Shown: piece after piece, positions 1-6,132 of the stretch
How positions within the stretch are numbered: position 1 is the stretch's first letter
How the letters are laid out: the number at the start of each line of letters is the position of its first letter
Assembly (NCBI GenBank): GCA_902766585.1
Contig: CACXDV010000217.1
Coordinates: 1-7,269 of the forward strand
Direction of reading: 5' to 3'
Origin: an uncultured Ruminococcus sp.
Lineage (GTDB): Bacteria; Bacillota; Clostridia; Oscillospirales; Acutalibacteraceae
DNA: 7,269 nucleotides
Translations under genes and position numbers: made by a program
Notes under the pieces: generated by a model
What the model was told of the DNA's origin: nothing
The model's database searches: none
Seen by the model: the letters and a program-made list of their open reading frames with translations, nothing else

Positions 1-94
1 CCCAGGTTCTTATTGTCATTATCAGATCAGGTCCCTCGGTGGTAAGATCTTCAAGATAATTATCATTATCGGAAAAGGATAACAGATCAATCAT
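1..94 (-). CDS. Unidentified protein, N-terminal fragment (runs off window)
   Basis: An open frame starts at an ATG whose first base is the last base of the rsfS stop codon (TGATG arrangement) and stays open for 31 codons to the window edge. The visible residues start MIDLLSFSDNDNYLEDL and continue to an ITRTW-like end (MTIRTW). They are acidic at first, with no signal peptide or membrane segment yet. A GAGG about 10 bases upstream, inside the rsfS coding end, could serve as ribosome binding site, and the overlap suggests translational coupling. I do not recognise the family: the start does not look like LeuS, which often follows rsfS in Clostridia, and too little is visible to test for a LytR-CpsA-Psr protein, another common neighbour. 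A chance short frame cannot be excluded. Confidence 0.5.
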   Translation of the reverse strand, partial: MIDLLSFSDNDNYLEDLTTEGPDLIMTIRTW

Positions 95-456
95 CAGTCT
101 TCATCCTCTTCATTAAAATCAACATCAATTATATCTCCGTCCTCCCAAAGACGTTCAAGACTGTAATACTTTCTTGCCTCATCTGAGAATACATGAACAA
201 CAACATCAATATAATCAAGGAGTATCCATGTATCGTTTCTCTGTCCCTCTATGGCTGAAACACTCAGACCTGCCTGATCAAGACGGAATTCTACCTCGTC
301 CGCAAGAGCCTTTACCTGTGTATTTGATGTACCGGCAGCGATAACAAAATAATCCGCTATAGACGATATATCACTGATCTTTATTATCTTTATTTCGTGT
401 CCCTTTTTGCTGTCAAGCGCTCTTGCAGCAAGAATAGCTGTTTCAAGTGAATCCAT
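94..456 (-). CDS. rsfS: Ribosome silencing factor RsfS (Iojap/DUF143 family)
   Basis: The 120-residue protein has the full Iojap/RsfS core: the early segment ADYFVIAAGTSNTQV (residues 34-48), then WILLDYIDVVVHVF (77-90) followed by the ARKYYSLERLW block (94-104). In known members, RsfS binds ribosomal protein uL14 on the large subunit and blocks joining with the 30S subunit, lowering translation during starvation or stationary phase. It acts in the cytosol. The length is typical; the last residues form an acidic tail (NEEDED). The ATG at 456 has a strong GGAGG seven bases upstream, inside the 13-base gap after yqeK. The gene follows nadD and yqeK, a classic Bacillota arrangement, and its stop overlaps the next start by one base. 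Confidence 0.96.
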   Translation of the reverse strand: MDSLETAILAARALDSKKGHEIKIIKISDISSIADYFVIAAGTSNTQVKALADEVEFRLDQAGLSVSAIEGQRNDTWILLDYIDVVVHVFSDEARKYYSLERLWEDGDIIDVDFNEEDED

Positions 457-469
457 TATTTTTCCTCCG

Positions 470-1048
470 TTATTTCTTTTTGTTGGTTTTCAGCATTGCG
501 ACCTCATTATATGCTGAAAATGTATCAGGTGCGATCGCAAGCTTTCTTTGAGACAGGTCTGCTATCGTAAAGCTCAGTCCCTCAAGCATTGCATCCTCAA
601 GACTTTTATCCGCTGCCTTTCTCATTCTGTCAACTCCGTCATAATCTCTTTCGGCAGAGGTGAAATCGGCTATGAAGATAACCTTTTCAAGAAGGCTCAT
701 ACCCTCTCTTCCGGTGGTATGGTAGCGTATCGAATTAAGAATATCCTCATCTGTTATCCCAAGCTCCACCTGAACAAAGGCTGCTCCGGAAATAGCATGC
801 CAGAGCTTATGCGTACTGCACTCAAGAGGCGTCAGAATTATCCCCGCCTTTTCGATATACCTCATCTGCTCGTCCTCAGGAGTTTCCTTTGTAGCATCAT
901 GGAGTATACCTGCAAGCTCTGCCCTTGATACATCGGCTCCGTATTTTTTAGCAAGCCTTACAGCCTCCTTTGCAACATTTTTTGAATGTTTGAATCTCGG
1001 CTGACGCATTCTTGAGGCAATAAGTGTCTCATAATCCTTCATTGTCAT
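470..1048 (-). CDS. yqeK: YqeK, HD-domain symmetrical Ap4A hydrolase
   Basis: This 192-residue protein carries the HD-superfamily metal-binding pattern. Numbered from the ATG at 1048, candidate ligands are H21 (RFKHSKNV), H50-D51 (ILHDATKE), H84 (LWHAISGAA), H110 (RYHTTG) and D128 (FIADF). The stretch LLEKVIFIADF is a YqeK signature. Characterised YqeK proteins split diadenosine tetraphosphate into two ADP; the reaction here is inferred by family. The frame is open back to 1159, but that would overlap nadD by 86 bases and add a non-homologous leader. I chose ATG 1048 because GGATG lies seven bases upstream and the N-terminus (MTMKDYE) then matches the family. ATG 1042 is a possible alternative. 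It lies 25 bases after nadD and 13 before rsfS, a conserved trio. The C-terminus is lysine-rich. Confidence 0.93.
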   Translation of the reverse strand: MTMKDYETLIASRMRQPRFKHSKNVAKEAVRLAKKYGADVSRAELAGILHDATKETPEDEQMRYIEKAGIILTPLECSTHKLWHAISGAAFVQVELGITDEDILNSIRYHTTGREGMSLLEKVIFIADFTSAERDYDGVDRMRKAADKSLEDAMLEGLSFTIADLSQRKLAIAPDTFSAYNEVAMLKTNKKK

Positions 1049-1073
1049 ATTATCACATCCGTTTATAGTTTTT

Positions 1074-1673
1074 TTAATCGGCATATAAACCGTTTTCAAT
1101 AATATAATCCTCAACCAAAGGCGGGACCAGACCGGATATTGATTCTCCGTCTGAAACACGCCTGCGTATTTCAGTGCTTGATACCGTCATTATCCCCGGA
1201 TCAAGTATCTCCGTCCTCGCACCCATAGCCGAAAGCTTTTTTGCCTTTTCCCTCAGATCTGAAATATCATCATCATCTCTCGGCACACCGCAGATAACAG
1301 CATGACTGAATATGATCTCAGGATTTTTCCACTCGTCTATTGTCATAAACATATCTGCTCCCGTGATAAGATAAAGCTCATCATCAGGATACAGCTCTGA
1401 AAGTTCCTCAAGCGTCATATAAGTATAGCTTTTTCCCTCTCGCCTGATCTCTATATCACTGACCTCAAAAAGCTCCTCGCCCTCAAACGCAAGACGGCAC
1501 ATTTCAAGCCGCTGTTCTGAGGTAACTGCAGTTTTCTTCTGCTTGTGCGGGGGATAAAAGGTCGGAATTATCAATACTCTTTCAAGTCCGAGCGTCTCGA
1601 CAAAGGCTTTTGCAAGGCTTACATGACCGTTATGTATCGGATCAAAGCTTCCGCCGAACATTGCTGTTTTCAT
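1074..1673 (-). CDS. nadD: Nicotinate-nucleotide adenylyltransferase NadD
   Basis: NadD transfers AMP from ATP to nicotinate mononucleotide, giving deamido-NAD in NAD biosynthesis, in the cytosol. The 199-residue product has the nucleotidyltransferase signature GGSFDPIHNGH at residues 7-17, with the (H/T)xGH ATP-binding motif at its end. It also has the PPHK segment (41-44), the GADMF...W substrate-binding region (105-115) and the C-terminal SSTEIRRR motif (165-172) that contacts ATP phosphates. Length is normal and no key residue is missing. The ATG at 1673 follows the yhbY stop by seven bases, and its ribosome binding site AAGGTGA overlaps that stop codon, which implies coupled translation. 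It sits between yhbY and yqeK, the usual Clostridia/Bacilli neighbourhood. Confidence 0.97.
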   Translation of the reverse strand: MKTAMFGGSFDPIHNGHVSLAKAFVETLGLERVLIIPTFYPPHKQKKTAVTSEQRLEMCRLAFEGEELFEVSDIEIRREGKSYTYMTLEELSELYPDDELYLITGADMFMTIDEWKNPEIIFSHAVICGVPRDDDDISDLREKAKKLSAMGARTEILDPGIMTVSSTEIRRRVSDGESISGLVPPLVEDYIIENGLYAD

Positions 1674-1680
1674 ATCACAG

Positions 1681-1687
1681 TCACCTT
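1681..1687 (-). promoter_or_regulatory. nadD ribosome binding site overlapping the yhbY stop
   Basis: On the minus strand AAGGTGA ends exactly with the TGA stop of yhbY and lies seven bases before the nadD ATG. A ribosome terminating on yhbY therefore covers the nadD initiation region, so coupled translation of the two genes is expected. This is read directly from the sequence; the coupling is inference. Confidence 0.75.
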
Positions 1688-1989
1688 TTCTTTTTTGCCT
1701 TCGGAAGCTCTATTACAGGCTTTTCGGAATTTCTTCTGAACAGAACGAATTTTGAACCGATTACCTGAACTACCTCACTTCCGGTCTGTGCGGCAATAAG
1801 CTCCGCTGCCTCCCTTGAAGAAAGCTCTGAGCTTTCAAGCACCTTTCCCTTTATTATTTCCCTTGCGGTAAGCGCATCATCTGCCTGTTTGATTATCTGT
1901 TCACTCATATTGCCCTTGCCGACCATAACTATCGTATCAATATCATTAGCCAGCGAACGCAAAAAAGCTCTCTGTTTACTTGTAAGCAT
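1681..1989 (-). CDS. yhbY: YhbY/CRM-domain RNA-binding protein (ribosome assembly factor)
   Basis: This 102-residue protein is a single CRM (CRS1-YhbY) domain. It shows the opening LTSKQRAFLRSLA, the VGKGNMSEQIIKQADDAL block (residues 23-40), which holds the GxxG-like loop, the REIIKGKVLE strand (43-52), and QVIGSKFVLFRR (75-86). Bacterial YhbY associates with pre-50S particles, so a role in large-subunit maturation is inferred. The C-terminus is strongly basic (KAKKKR), suitable for RNA contact. The frame extends to 2046, but that start would run into rdgB. The ATG at 1989 has AGGAG seven bases upstream and gives the usual family N-terminus and length. The gene is 22 bases after rdgB and seven before nadD. 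Confidence 0.95.
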   Translation of the reverse strand: MLTSKQRAFLRSLANDIDTIVMVGKGNMSEQIIKQADDALTAREIIKGKVLESSELSSREAAELIAAQTGSEVVQVIGSKFVLFRRNSEKPVIELPKAKKKR

Positions 1990-2011
1990 TTCCTCTCTCC
2001 TTTTTTCATAT

Positions 2012-2602
2012 TCACTGTCCGGACATACGCTCGGCAAGCATCTCACTCAATGCTCTGAGCGCTCTTCCTCTGTGGCTCATGGCATCCTTCTGATTATCCG
2101 TAAGCTCGGCAAAGGTCTTGTTTCCTTCCACAAAGAAAATAGGATCATATCCGAAGCCGTTGGTTCCGCGGGGAGCATAGCCTATAGTACCTTCACAGCT
2201 TCCGAATGCGAATATCTTTTCTCCGTTCCTGAAGCAGCAGCAAATAACACATTCAAAGCAAGCGCTTCTGTCCTCGCTTCCGCTGTCACGAAGCTCATTG
2301 AGCAGTTTGTTTATCTTTTCCTCATCAGTATCGGCATATCTTGCGGAATAAACACCGGGTCTGCCCTGCAGCGCCTTAACGCAAAGCCCTGAATCATCCG
2401 CGATCGCAGGATAACCTGTTTTCTTCATAACCGCTTCTGCCTTGATTTCGGCATTTTCCTTGAAGGTCATGCCTGTTTCCTCTATTTCTCCAAGCTCTAC
2501 TCCAAGCTCTGCCGCGGTCTTCACCGTAACATTGACAGGCTTAAGTATTCTTTGAAGTTCTTCAACCTTTTTGGGATTGTTTGATGCGATAACATACGTC
2601 AT
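2012..2602 (-). CDS. rdgB: XTP/dITP pyrophosphatase (RdgB/HAM1 family)
   Basis: The enzyme hydrolyses XTP, ITP and dITP to monophosphates plus pyrophosphate, keeping deaminated purines out of DNA and RNA. All family motifs are present in the 196 residues: ASNNPKK (6-12, phosphate binding), the EETG/TFKENAEIKA region (41-55), ADDSGL (68-73, metal and catalytic aspartates), GVYSARYA (83-90), GFGYDPIFF (149-157) and SHRGRAL (176-182, base recognition). Length is normal. The ATG at 2602 lies 18 bases after ftsY, with AGGGG nine bases upstream. One oddity is five cysteines within residues 115-123 (CFECVICCC), where homologues I know usually have small or hydrophobic residues at the last three positions. 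Its place directly after ftsY and before yhbY-nadD fits Clostridia. Confidence 0.96.
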   Translation of the reverse strand: MTYVIASNNPKKVEELQRILKPVNVTVKTAAELGVELGEIEETGMTFKENAEIKAEAVMKKTGYPAIADDSGLCVKALQGRPGVYSARYADTDEEKINKLLNELRDSGSEDRSACFECVICCCFRNGEKIFAFGSCEGTIGYAPRGTNGFGYDPIFFVEGNKTFAELTDNQKDAMSHRGRALRALSEMLAERMSGQ

Positions 2603-2620
2603 ATTATCATACCCCTTTTC

Positions 2621-3892
2621 TTATTCTCCGCCGCTTCTCCACTGTTTAAGCCATTCATCGTCTTCATCACCGGATGTATCGGTTCCTTCGGCAGCCACAG
2701 TATTCCAGTTGTATTTTGATTTAGCCTTTTCCTTGCGCTGCTCGGCGCGTTTCTTCTGCTCTTCCTTCTGCTTTTCTGCCGCAAGCCTTGCAGCTTCTTC
2801 TTCCTCCTGCTTTTCGCGCATAAGCTCTTCCTCATCCTTATCGGACATTTCTGCCTGACGCTCTGCCTCAGCCTCGGCATCTATCTTAGCCCATATATCT
2901 GCTGTAGCGGGCTTGAATTCATCCTCGCCGTTATCCTGTGACTCAGGCTCGGTTTCTTCCTCCTCAAGCTCTGCAAAGCTGTCATCATCCATAAAGAGTG
3001 CCTTTGCAAATTCTTCAGGATCAAATGGCTGGAGATCATCTATCTGCTCTCCTACACCTATAAATTTGACCGGAACATCAAGCTCCTCCTTTATGGCAAG
3101 CACAACACCGCCCTTTGCAGTACCGTCAAGCTTTGTAAGAACTATACCGCTTATTCCGGCGGCATTTTTAAATTCCTTCGTCTGATTAACGGCATTCTGT
3201 CCGGTCGTAGCATCAAGTACAAGCAGTACCTCCTTTGCCGCGCCGGGAAGCTCACGGTCAATTATACGATTGATCTTTGCAAGCTCTGCCATAAGGTTCT
3301 TTTTATTATGAAGTCTGCCCGCTGTATCGGCAATAATTATATCCGCGCCCCTTGCCTTCGCTGCGGAAATGGCATCAAATACTACTGCCGCCGGATCTGA
3401 ACCTTCATTCTGCTTTATTATATCAGCACCGCTTCTTTCAGCCCATATTTCAAGCTGATCAATTGCAGCCGCACGGAAGGTATCCGCTGCTGCAAGTATG
3501 ACCTTCTTTTTCTCTCTTACAAATTTTGCTGCAATCTTTCCGATAGTAGTGGTCTTACCGACACCGTTTACGCCTATAACAAGTATTACGGACGGCTTTG
3601 TACTTGTATCAAGCTCCTGACCGCCCTTGAGCATCTCAGTAACAACTTCCTCAAGCAGACGCCTTATTTCCTTAGGATCGGTAATTCCCTCCTCCTTTAC
3701 TCTCTTTTTAAGCTCCTCACATATCTTCTCAGAGGTGTACATTCCTACATCGCCCATAACAAGAAGCTCTTCAAGCTCTTCAAAAAGCTCATCATCTATC
3801 TTTGTGAAGGATTTCAGCAGCGAATCTATCCTTCCGAAAAGAGCATCTCTCGTCTTTTTGAGTCCATCTCTGATCTTTGCAAAAAATCCCAT
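2621..3892 (-). CDS. ftsY: Signal recognition particle receptor FtsY with C-terminal charged extension
   Basis: FtsY is the membrane-associated GTPase that pairs with Ffh to deliver ribosome-nascent chains to SecYEG. Residues 1-20 form an amphipathic helix (GFFAKIRDGLKKTRDALFG), a likely lipid contact; the N domain covers about 20-95. GTPase motifs follow: P-loop GVNGVGKTT (107-115), DTFRAAA (137-143), DTAGR (189-193), TKLDG (253-257) and GVGEQIDDLQPF (279-290). The NG core ends near residue 300, where B. subtilis FtsY also nearly ends. Here 123 more residues follow: an acidic stretch, an E/K/A/R-rich helix or coiled coil (about 334-392), and a Trp-containing acidic end (YNWNTVAAEG...DDEWLKQW). 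A classical N-terminal A domain is absent. The ATG at 3892 has AGGAGG five bases upstream. It follows the kinase by 49 bases and precedes rdgB by 18. Confidence 0.97.
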   Translation of the reverse strand: MGFFAKIRDGLKKTRDALFGRIDSLLKSFTKIDDELFEELEELLVMGDVGMYTSEKICEELKKRVKEEGITDPKEIRRLLEEVVTEMLKGGQELDTSTKPSVILVIGVNGVGKTTTIGKIAAKFVREKKKVILAAADTFRAAAIDQLEIWAERSGADIIKQNEGSDPAAVVFDAISAAKARGADIIIADTAGRLHNKKNLMAELAKINRIIDRELPGAAKEVLLVLDATTGQNAVNQTKEFKNAAGISGIVLTKLDGTAKGGVVLAIKEELDVPVKFIGVGEQIDDLQPFDPEEFAKALFMDDDSFAELEEEETEPESQDNGEDEFKPATADIWAKIDAEAEAERQAEMSDKDEEELMREKQEEEEAARLAAEKQKEEQKKRAEQRKEKAKSKYNWNTVAAEGTDTSGDEDDEWLKQWRSGGE

Positions 3893-3893
3893 A

Positions 3894-3901
3894 TTTTCCT
3901 C
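3894..3901 (-). promoter_or_regulatory. Strong ftsY ribosome binding site
   Basis: AGGAGG followed by AAAAT sits directly before the ftsY ATG at 3892, a near-perfect Shine-Dalgarno match in an A-rich, probably unpaired context. It fixes the ftsY start and predicts efficient initiation independent of the upstream kinase, whose stop is 49 bases away. Confidence 0.75.
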
Positions 3902-3941
3902 CTGATTTTTCAGCGGTCATTTTCCAGACCTCTGATTTGTC

Positions 3942-5387
3942 TTATTCCTCTGCCTGCTTCTGCTCTGACTCATCATCCTGAGTATCATCGTCAACAGGGA
4001 GTATCGGCAGAATAATGGATACCGTCGTTCCTACGCCCTCGGTACTGTCTATATCCAGCTCGCCGTTATGTAGCTTAACTATTTCGTCAGCAACCGCAAG
4101 ACCTATTCCGGATCCCCTTACAGTCTGATTTGCCTTATAGAACTTCTGCTTGACCTTCGGGAGATCCTCCGCCGAAATACCGCATCCGTTATCTGCAACG
4201 GTAATTATTATCTTATCTCCTATCACCTCAACGGTAATATTCACTACTCCGTCGGCAAAGGAATACTTGAGCGCATTGTCTATGATATTTATAAATACCT
4301 GTCTCAGTCGGTTTCTGTCTCCGACAACAACAGGGAGCATATCCGTATCCGGAGCCTCATAGGTTATATGCTTATTCTCCTTTACAGCGCGCTCCTTCTG
4401 CATATATATAGATTCATCAAGCTCAGCAAGGATATCGACCTTATCCATTATAAGAACCATACGATCCTGCTGTATCCTTGAAAAATCAAGTACCTCCTCG
4501 ACTATTCCTCCGAGACGGGCTGTTTCCTTAATAATAATTCCCATACCCTTTTCAAGAGTACGCTTATCATTATATCCGTCAAGCTGCATTGTCTCAGCCC
4601 AGCCCTGAATAGCTGTAAGCGGTGTCCTCAGCTCATGCGATACTGATGAGATAAATTCATTTTTCAGCTTGTCGGCAGTGCCCAATTCTCCTGCCATATA
4701 GTTTATGGTATCGCAAAGATCTCCGATCTCGTCATCATAGAATTTATTGATGCGGGCATCAAAATCTCCGCGGGCTATCTTCTTTGCAGTCTCACTTATC
4801 TCCCTTACAGGACGAACTATCGACTGAAGAAAATATGTACTTGATAGAAATATAAAAAACATTATCAGTATGCCCGCAACACAAACAAGCGCTATCGCTA
4901 TGAATATCTTGCGGTCTGCCTCCTCAAGAGAGACAACATATCTCATGGCTCCGACATTATCTCCGTTGCTGTCGGTTATTATCCTTGTCAGAGCCATTAT
5001 TTTTTCACCTGAATTATTATTTCCGTACCAGTCCGCCCTTTTATCACTGCTCAGAAGGGCCGCGTCATAATCGGGCATAGGCTGCTTTGTATCGGGGGAA
5101 AAGCCTGTGGAGTTTATGACAGGATCTCCGTTTTTATTTATAACGATAAGCTCCATCATTTCCTTATCAGGAAATTCCTCAACATATTTTCTTGCCATTT
5201 CATAAAAGCCGCCGTCATAATCGGAAAATACCGCAGTAAGCTCTCCGGAACGTCCGCTGAGCGTCTGCCTTATGCCGTTATAATACAGCCCCTGTACCAC
5301 TACGGAAAATGCCACTATCAGTACAAACAGTATTATCAGGATAACTCCGAAGGTATTCATTACCCAGCGCTTTGTTATACCCTTCAA
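3942..5387 (-). CDS. Membrane sensor histidine kinase (HAMP, HisKA, HATPase)
   Basis: With the TTG start the protein has 481 residues. Order: short basic N-terminus (KGITKRW), TM1 about 11-33, an extracytoplasmic sensor region of about 127 residues (34-160, possibly Cache-like), TM2 about 161-184, HAMP about 190-235, then the HisKA phosphoacceptor H251 in SVSHELRTPL. The ATPase domain has N box NIIDNALKYS (N371), DNGCGI (399-404), FYKANQ (416-421) and GSGIGLA (425-431), so it should be active; the ATP lid is short. The last residues form an acidic tail. GTG at 5396 is in frame, but it is part of the GGAGGTG ribosome binding site, so TTG at 5387 is the better start; ATG 5360 would cut into TM1. 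It follows the response regulator by about 18 bases, its evident partner. The signal is unknown. Confidence 0.93.
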   Translation of the reverse strand: MKGITKRWVMNTFGVILIILFVLIVAFSVVVQGLYYNGIRQTLSGRSGELTAVFSDYDGGFYEMARKYVEEFPDKEMMELIVINKNGDPVINSTGFSPDTKQPMPDYDAALLSSDKRADWYGNNNSGEKIMALTRIITDSNGDNVGAMRYVVSLEEADRKIFIAIALVCVAGILIMFFIFLSSTYFLQSIVRPVREISETAKKIARGDFDARINKFYDDEIGDLCDTINYMAGELGTADKLKNEFISSVSHELRTPLTAIQGWAETMQLDGYNDKRTLEKGMGIIIKETARLGGIVEEVLDFSRIQQDRMVLIMDKVDILAELDESIYMQKERAVKENKHITYEAPDTDMLPVVVGDRNRLRQVFINIIDNALKYSFADGVVNITVEVIGDKIIITVADNGCGISAEDLPKVKQKFYKANQTVRGSGIGLAVADEIVKLHNGELDIDSTEGVGTTVSIILPILPVDDDTQDDESEQKQAEE

Positions 5388-5393
5388 ACCCTG

Positions 5394-5400
5394 CACCTCC
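5394..5400 (-). promoter_or_regulatory. Kinase ribosome binding site that decides a TTG start
   Basis: GGAGGTG on the minus strand matches the anti-Shine-Dalgarno over seven bases. It ends six bases before TTG at 5387, ideal spacing. The in-frame GTG at 5396 forms part of this element, so it cannot be served by it. No other purine-rich element lies upstream of that GTG at suitable distance. Confidence 0.65.
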
Positions 5401-5405
5401 GTTCA

Positions 5406-6110
5406 TTATTTGGCATCCCACTTATAACCGAGTCCCCATACGGTAACGATATATTTGGGTGATGAGGGATTATCCTCTACCTTCATACGCAGACGGCGGA
5501 TATTTACATCCACTATCTTCTCCTCTCCTACATACTGCTCGCCCCATACATATTTCAGTATGGCACTTCTGTCAAGCGGAGTTCCAGGATTTGAGAAAAA
5601 GTATTCCATTATCTGAAATTCGACCTGTGTAAGCTCGATAAGCTTTCCGTTTTTCTTGAGAGAATGGTTTTTAAGATTAAGGGAGAAGCTGCCTGATTTT
5701 ATCTCCTCCTTAAAATTATTCTCACTTCTCATCTCTGCTATCGCTATACGGCGGTAAAGCGCATCTACACGGGCAACAAGCTCCATAGGACTGAAGGGCT
5801 TTGTAACATAATCATCTGCTCCGTGCATAAGTCCGGATACCTTATCCATTTCCTGTGTTTTGGCTGTAAGCATGATTATTCCAAGATTGCCGTTTCTTTT
5901 TCTCAGTTCCTTGCATACGCTGAGACCATCCATTTCGGGCATCATAATATCAAGAACAGCAATATCAAAATCACCGTTTGCTTCATCATATTTCTGGAGC
6001 GCTACTGCGCCGTTTTCAGCCTCGGTGACATTATATCCCGCACGTTCAAGGTTTATAACCACAAAATCACGGATAGCGGTCTCATCCTCTGCAACAAGAA
6101 TATTTTTCAT
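5406..6110 (-). CDS. OmpR/PhoB-family response regulator transcription factor
   Basis: The 234-residue protein has an N-terminal receiver (about 1-120) with the acidic pair E8-D9, phosphoacceptor D54 in VLDIMMPEMDG, switch residue T82 (MLTAK) and K104 (VTKPF). The C-terminal winged helix-turn-helix (about 137-232) shows LTQVEFQIMEYF, the recognition-helix region VDVNIRRLRMKVE and the terminal WGLGYKW hairpin. Phosphorylation by the kinase encoded next is expected to promote dimerisation and DNA binding; target genes cannot be inferred. The ATG at 6110 has GAGGT nine bases upstream; an ATG between them is out of frame and stops after three codons. It lies 22 bases after the FG-GAP-like gene and directly before the kinase. 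It most resembles PhoP/WalR-type regulators of Bacillota, but I assign no specific name. Confidence 0.96.
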   Translation of the reverse strand: MKNILVAEDETAIRDFVVINLERAGYNVTEAENGAVALQKYDEANGDFDIAVLDIMMPEMDGLSVCKELRKRNGNLGIIMLTAKTQEMDKVSGLMHGADDYVTKPFSPMELVARVDALYRRIAIAEMRSENNFKEEIKSGSFSLNLKNHSLKKNGKLIELTQVEFQIMEYFFSNPGTPLDRSAILKYVWGEQYVGEEKIVDVNIRRLRMKVEDNPSSPKYIVTVWGLGYKWDAK

Positions 6111-6132
6111 AAATTCATTACCTCGGTTCTTT

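Noticed and set aside
1049..1159. A 37-residue N-terminal extension of YqeK from the farther upstream start
   Set aside because: It would overlap nadD by 86 bases, has no clear ribosome binding site and no YqeK-like sequence. ATG 1048 gives the family-typical N-terminus.
1990..2046. A 19-residue N-terminal extension of YhbY reaching into rdgB
   Set aside because: The ATG at 1989 has AGGAG at ideal distance and starts the conserved CRM domain; the extension has no family similarity.
1889..2392. A 167-codon plus-strand open frame opposite yhbY and rdgB
   Set aside because: It lies antisense to two genes with full family motifs, and its product is hydrophobic/Ser-rich with no recognisable domain. 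It is a shadow frame.
2599..2880. A 93-codon minus-strand frame, Arg/Lys/Ser-rich, inside the ftsY 3' end
   Set aside because: It is an out-of-frame reading of the repetitive GAA/GCA/AAG-rich extension. I looked for a frameshift here, but the ftsY frame is continuous and well formed.
3893..3941. Intrinsic terminator between the kinase and ftsY
   Set aside because: The inverted repeat is weak and followed by A residues on the transcribed sense strand, not a T run.
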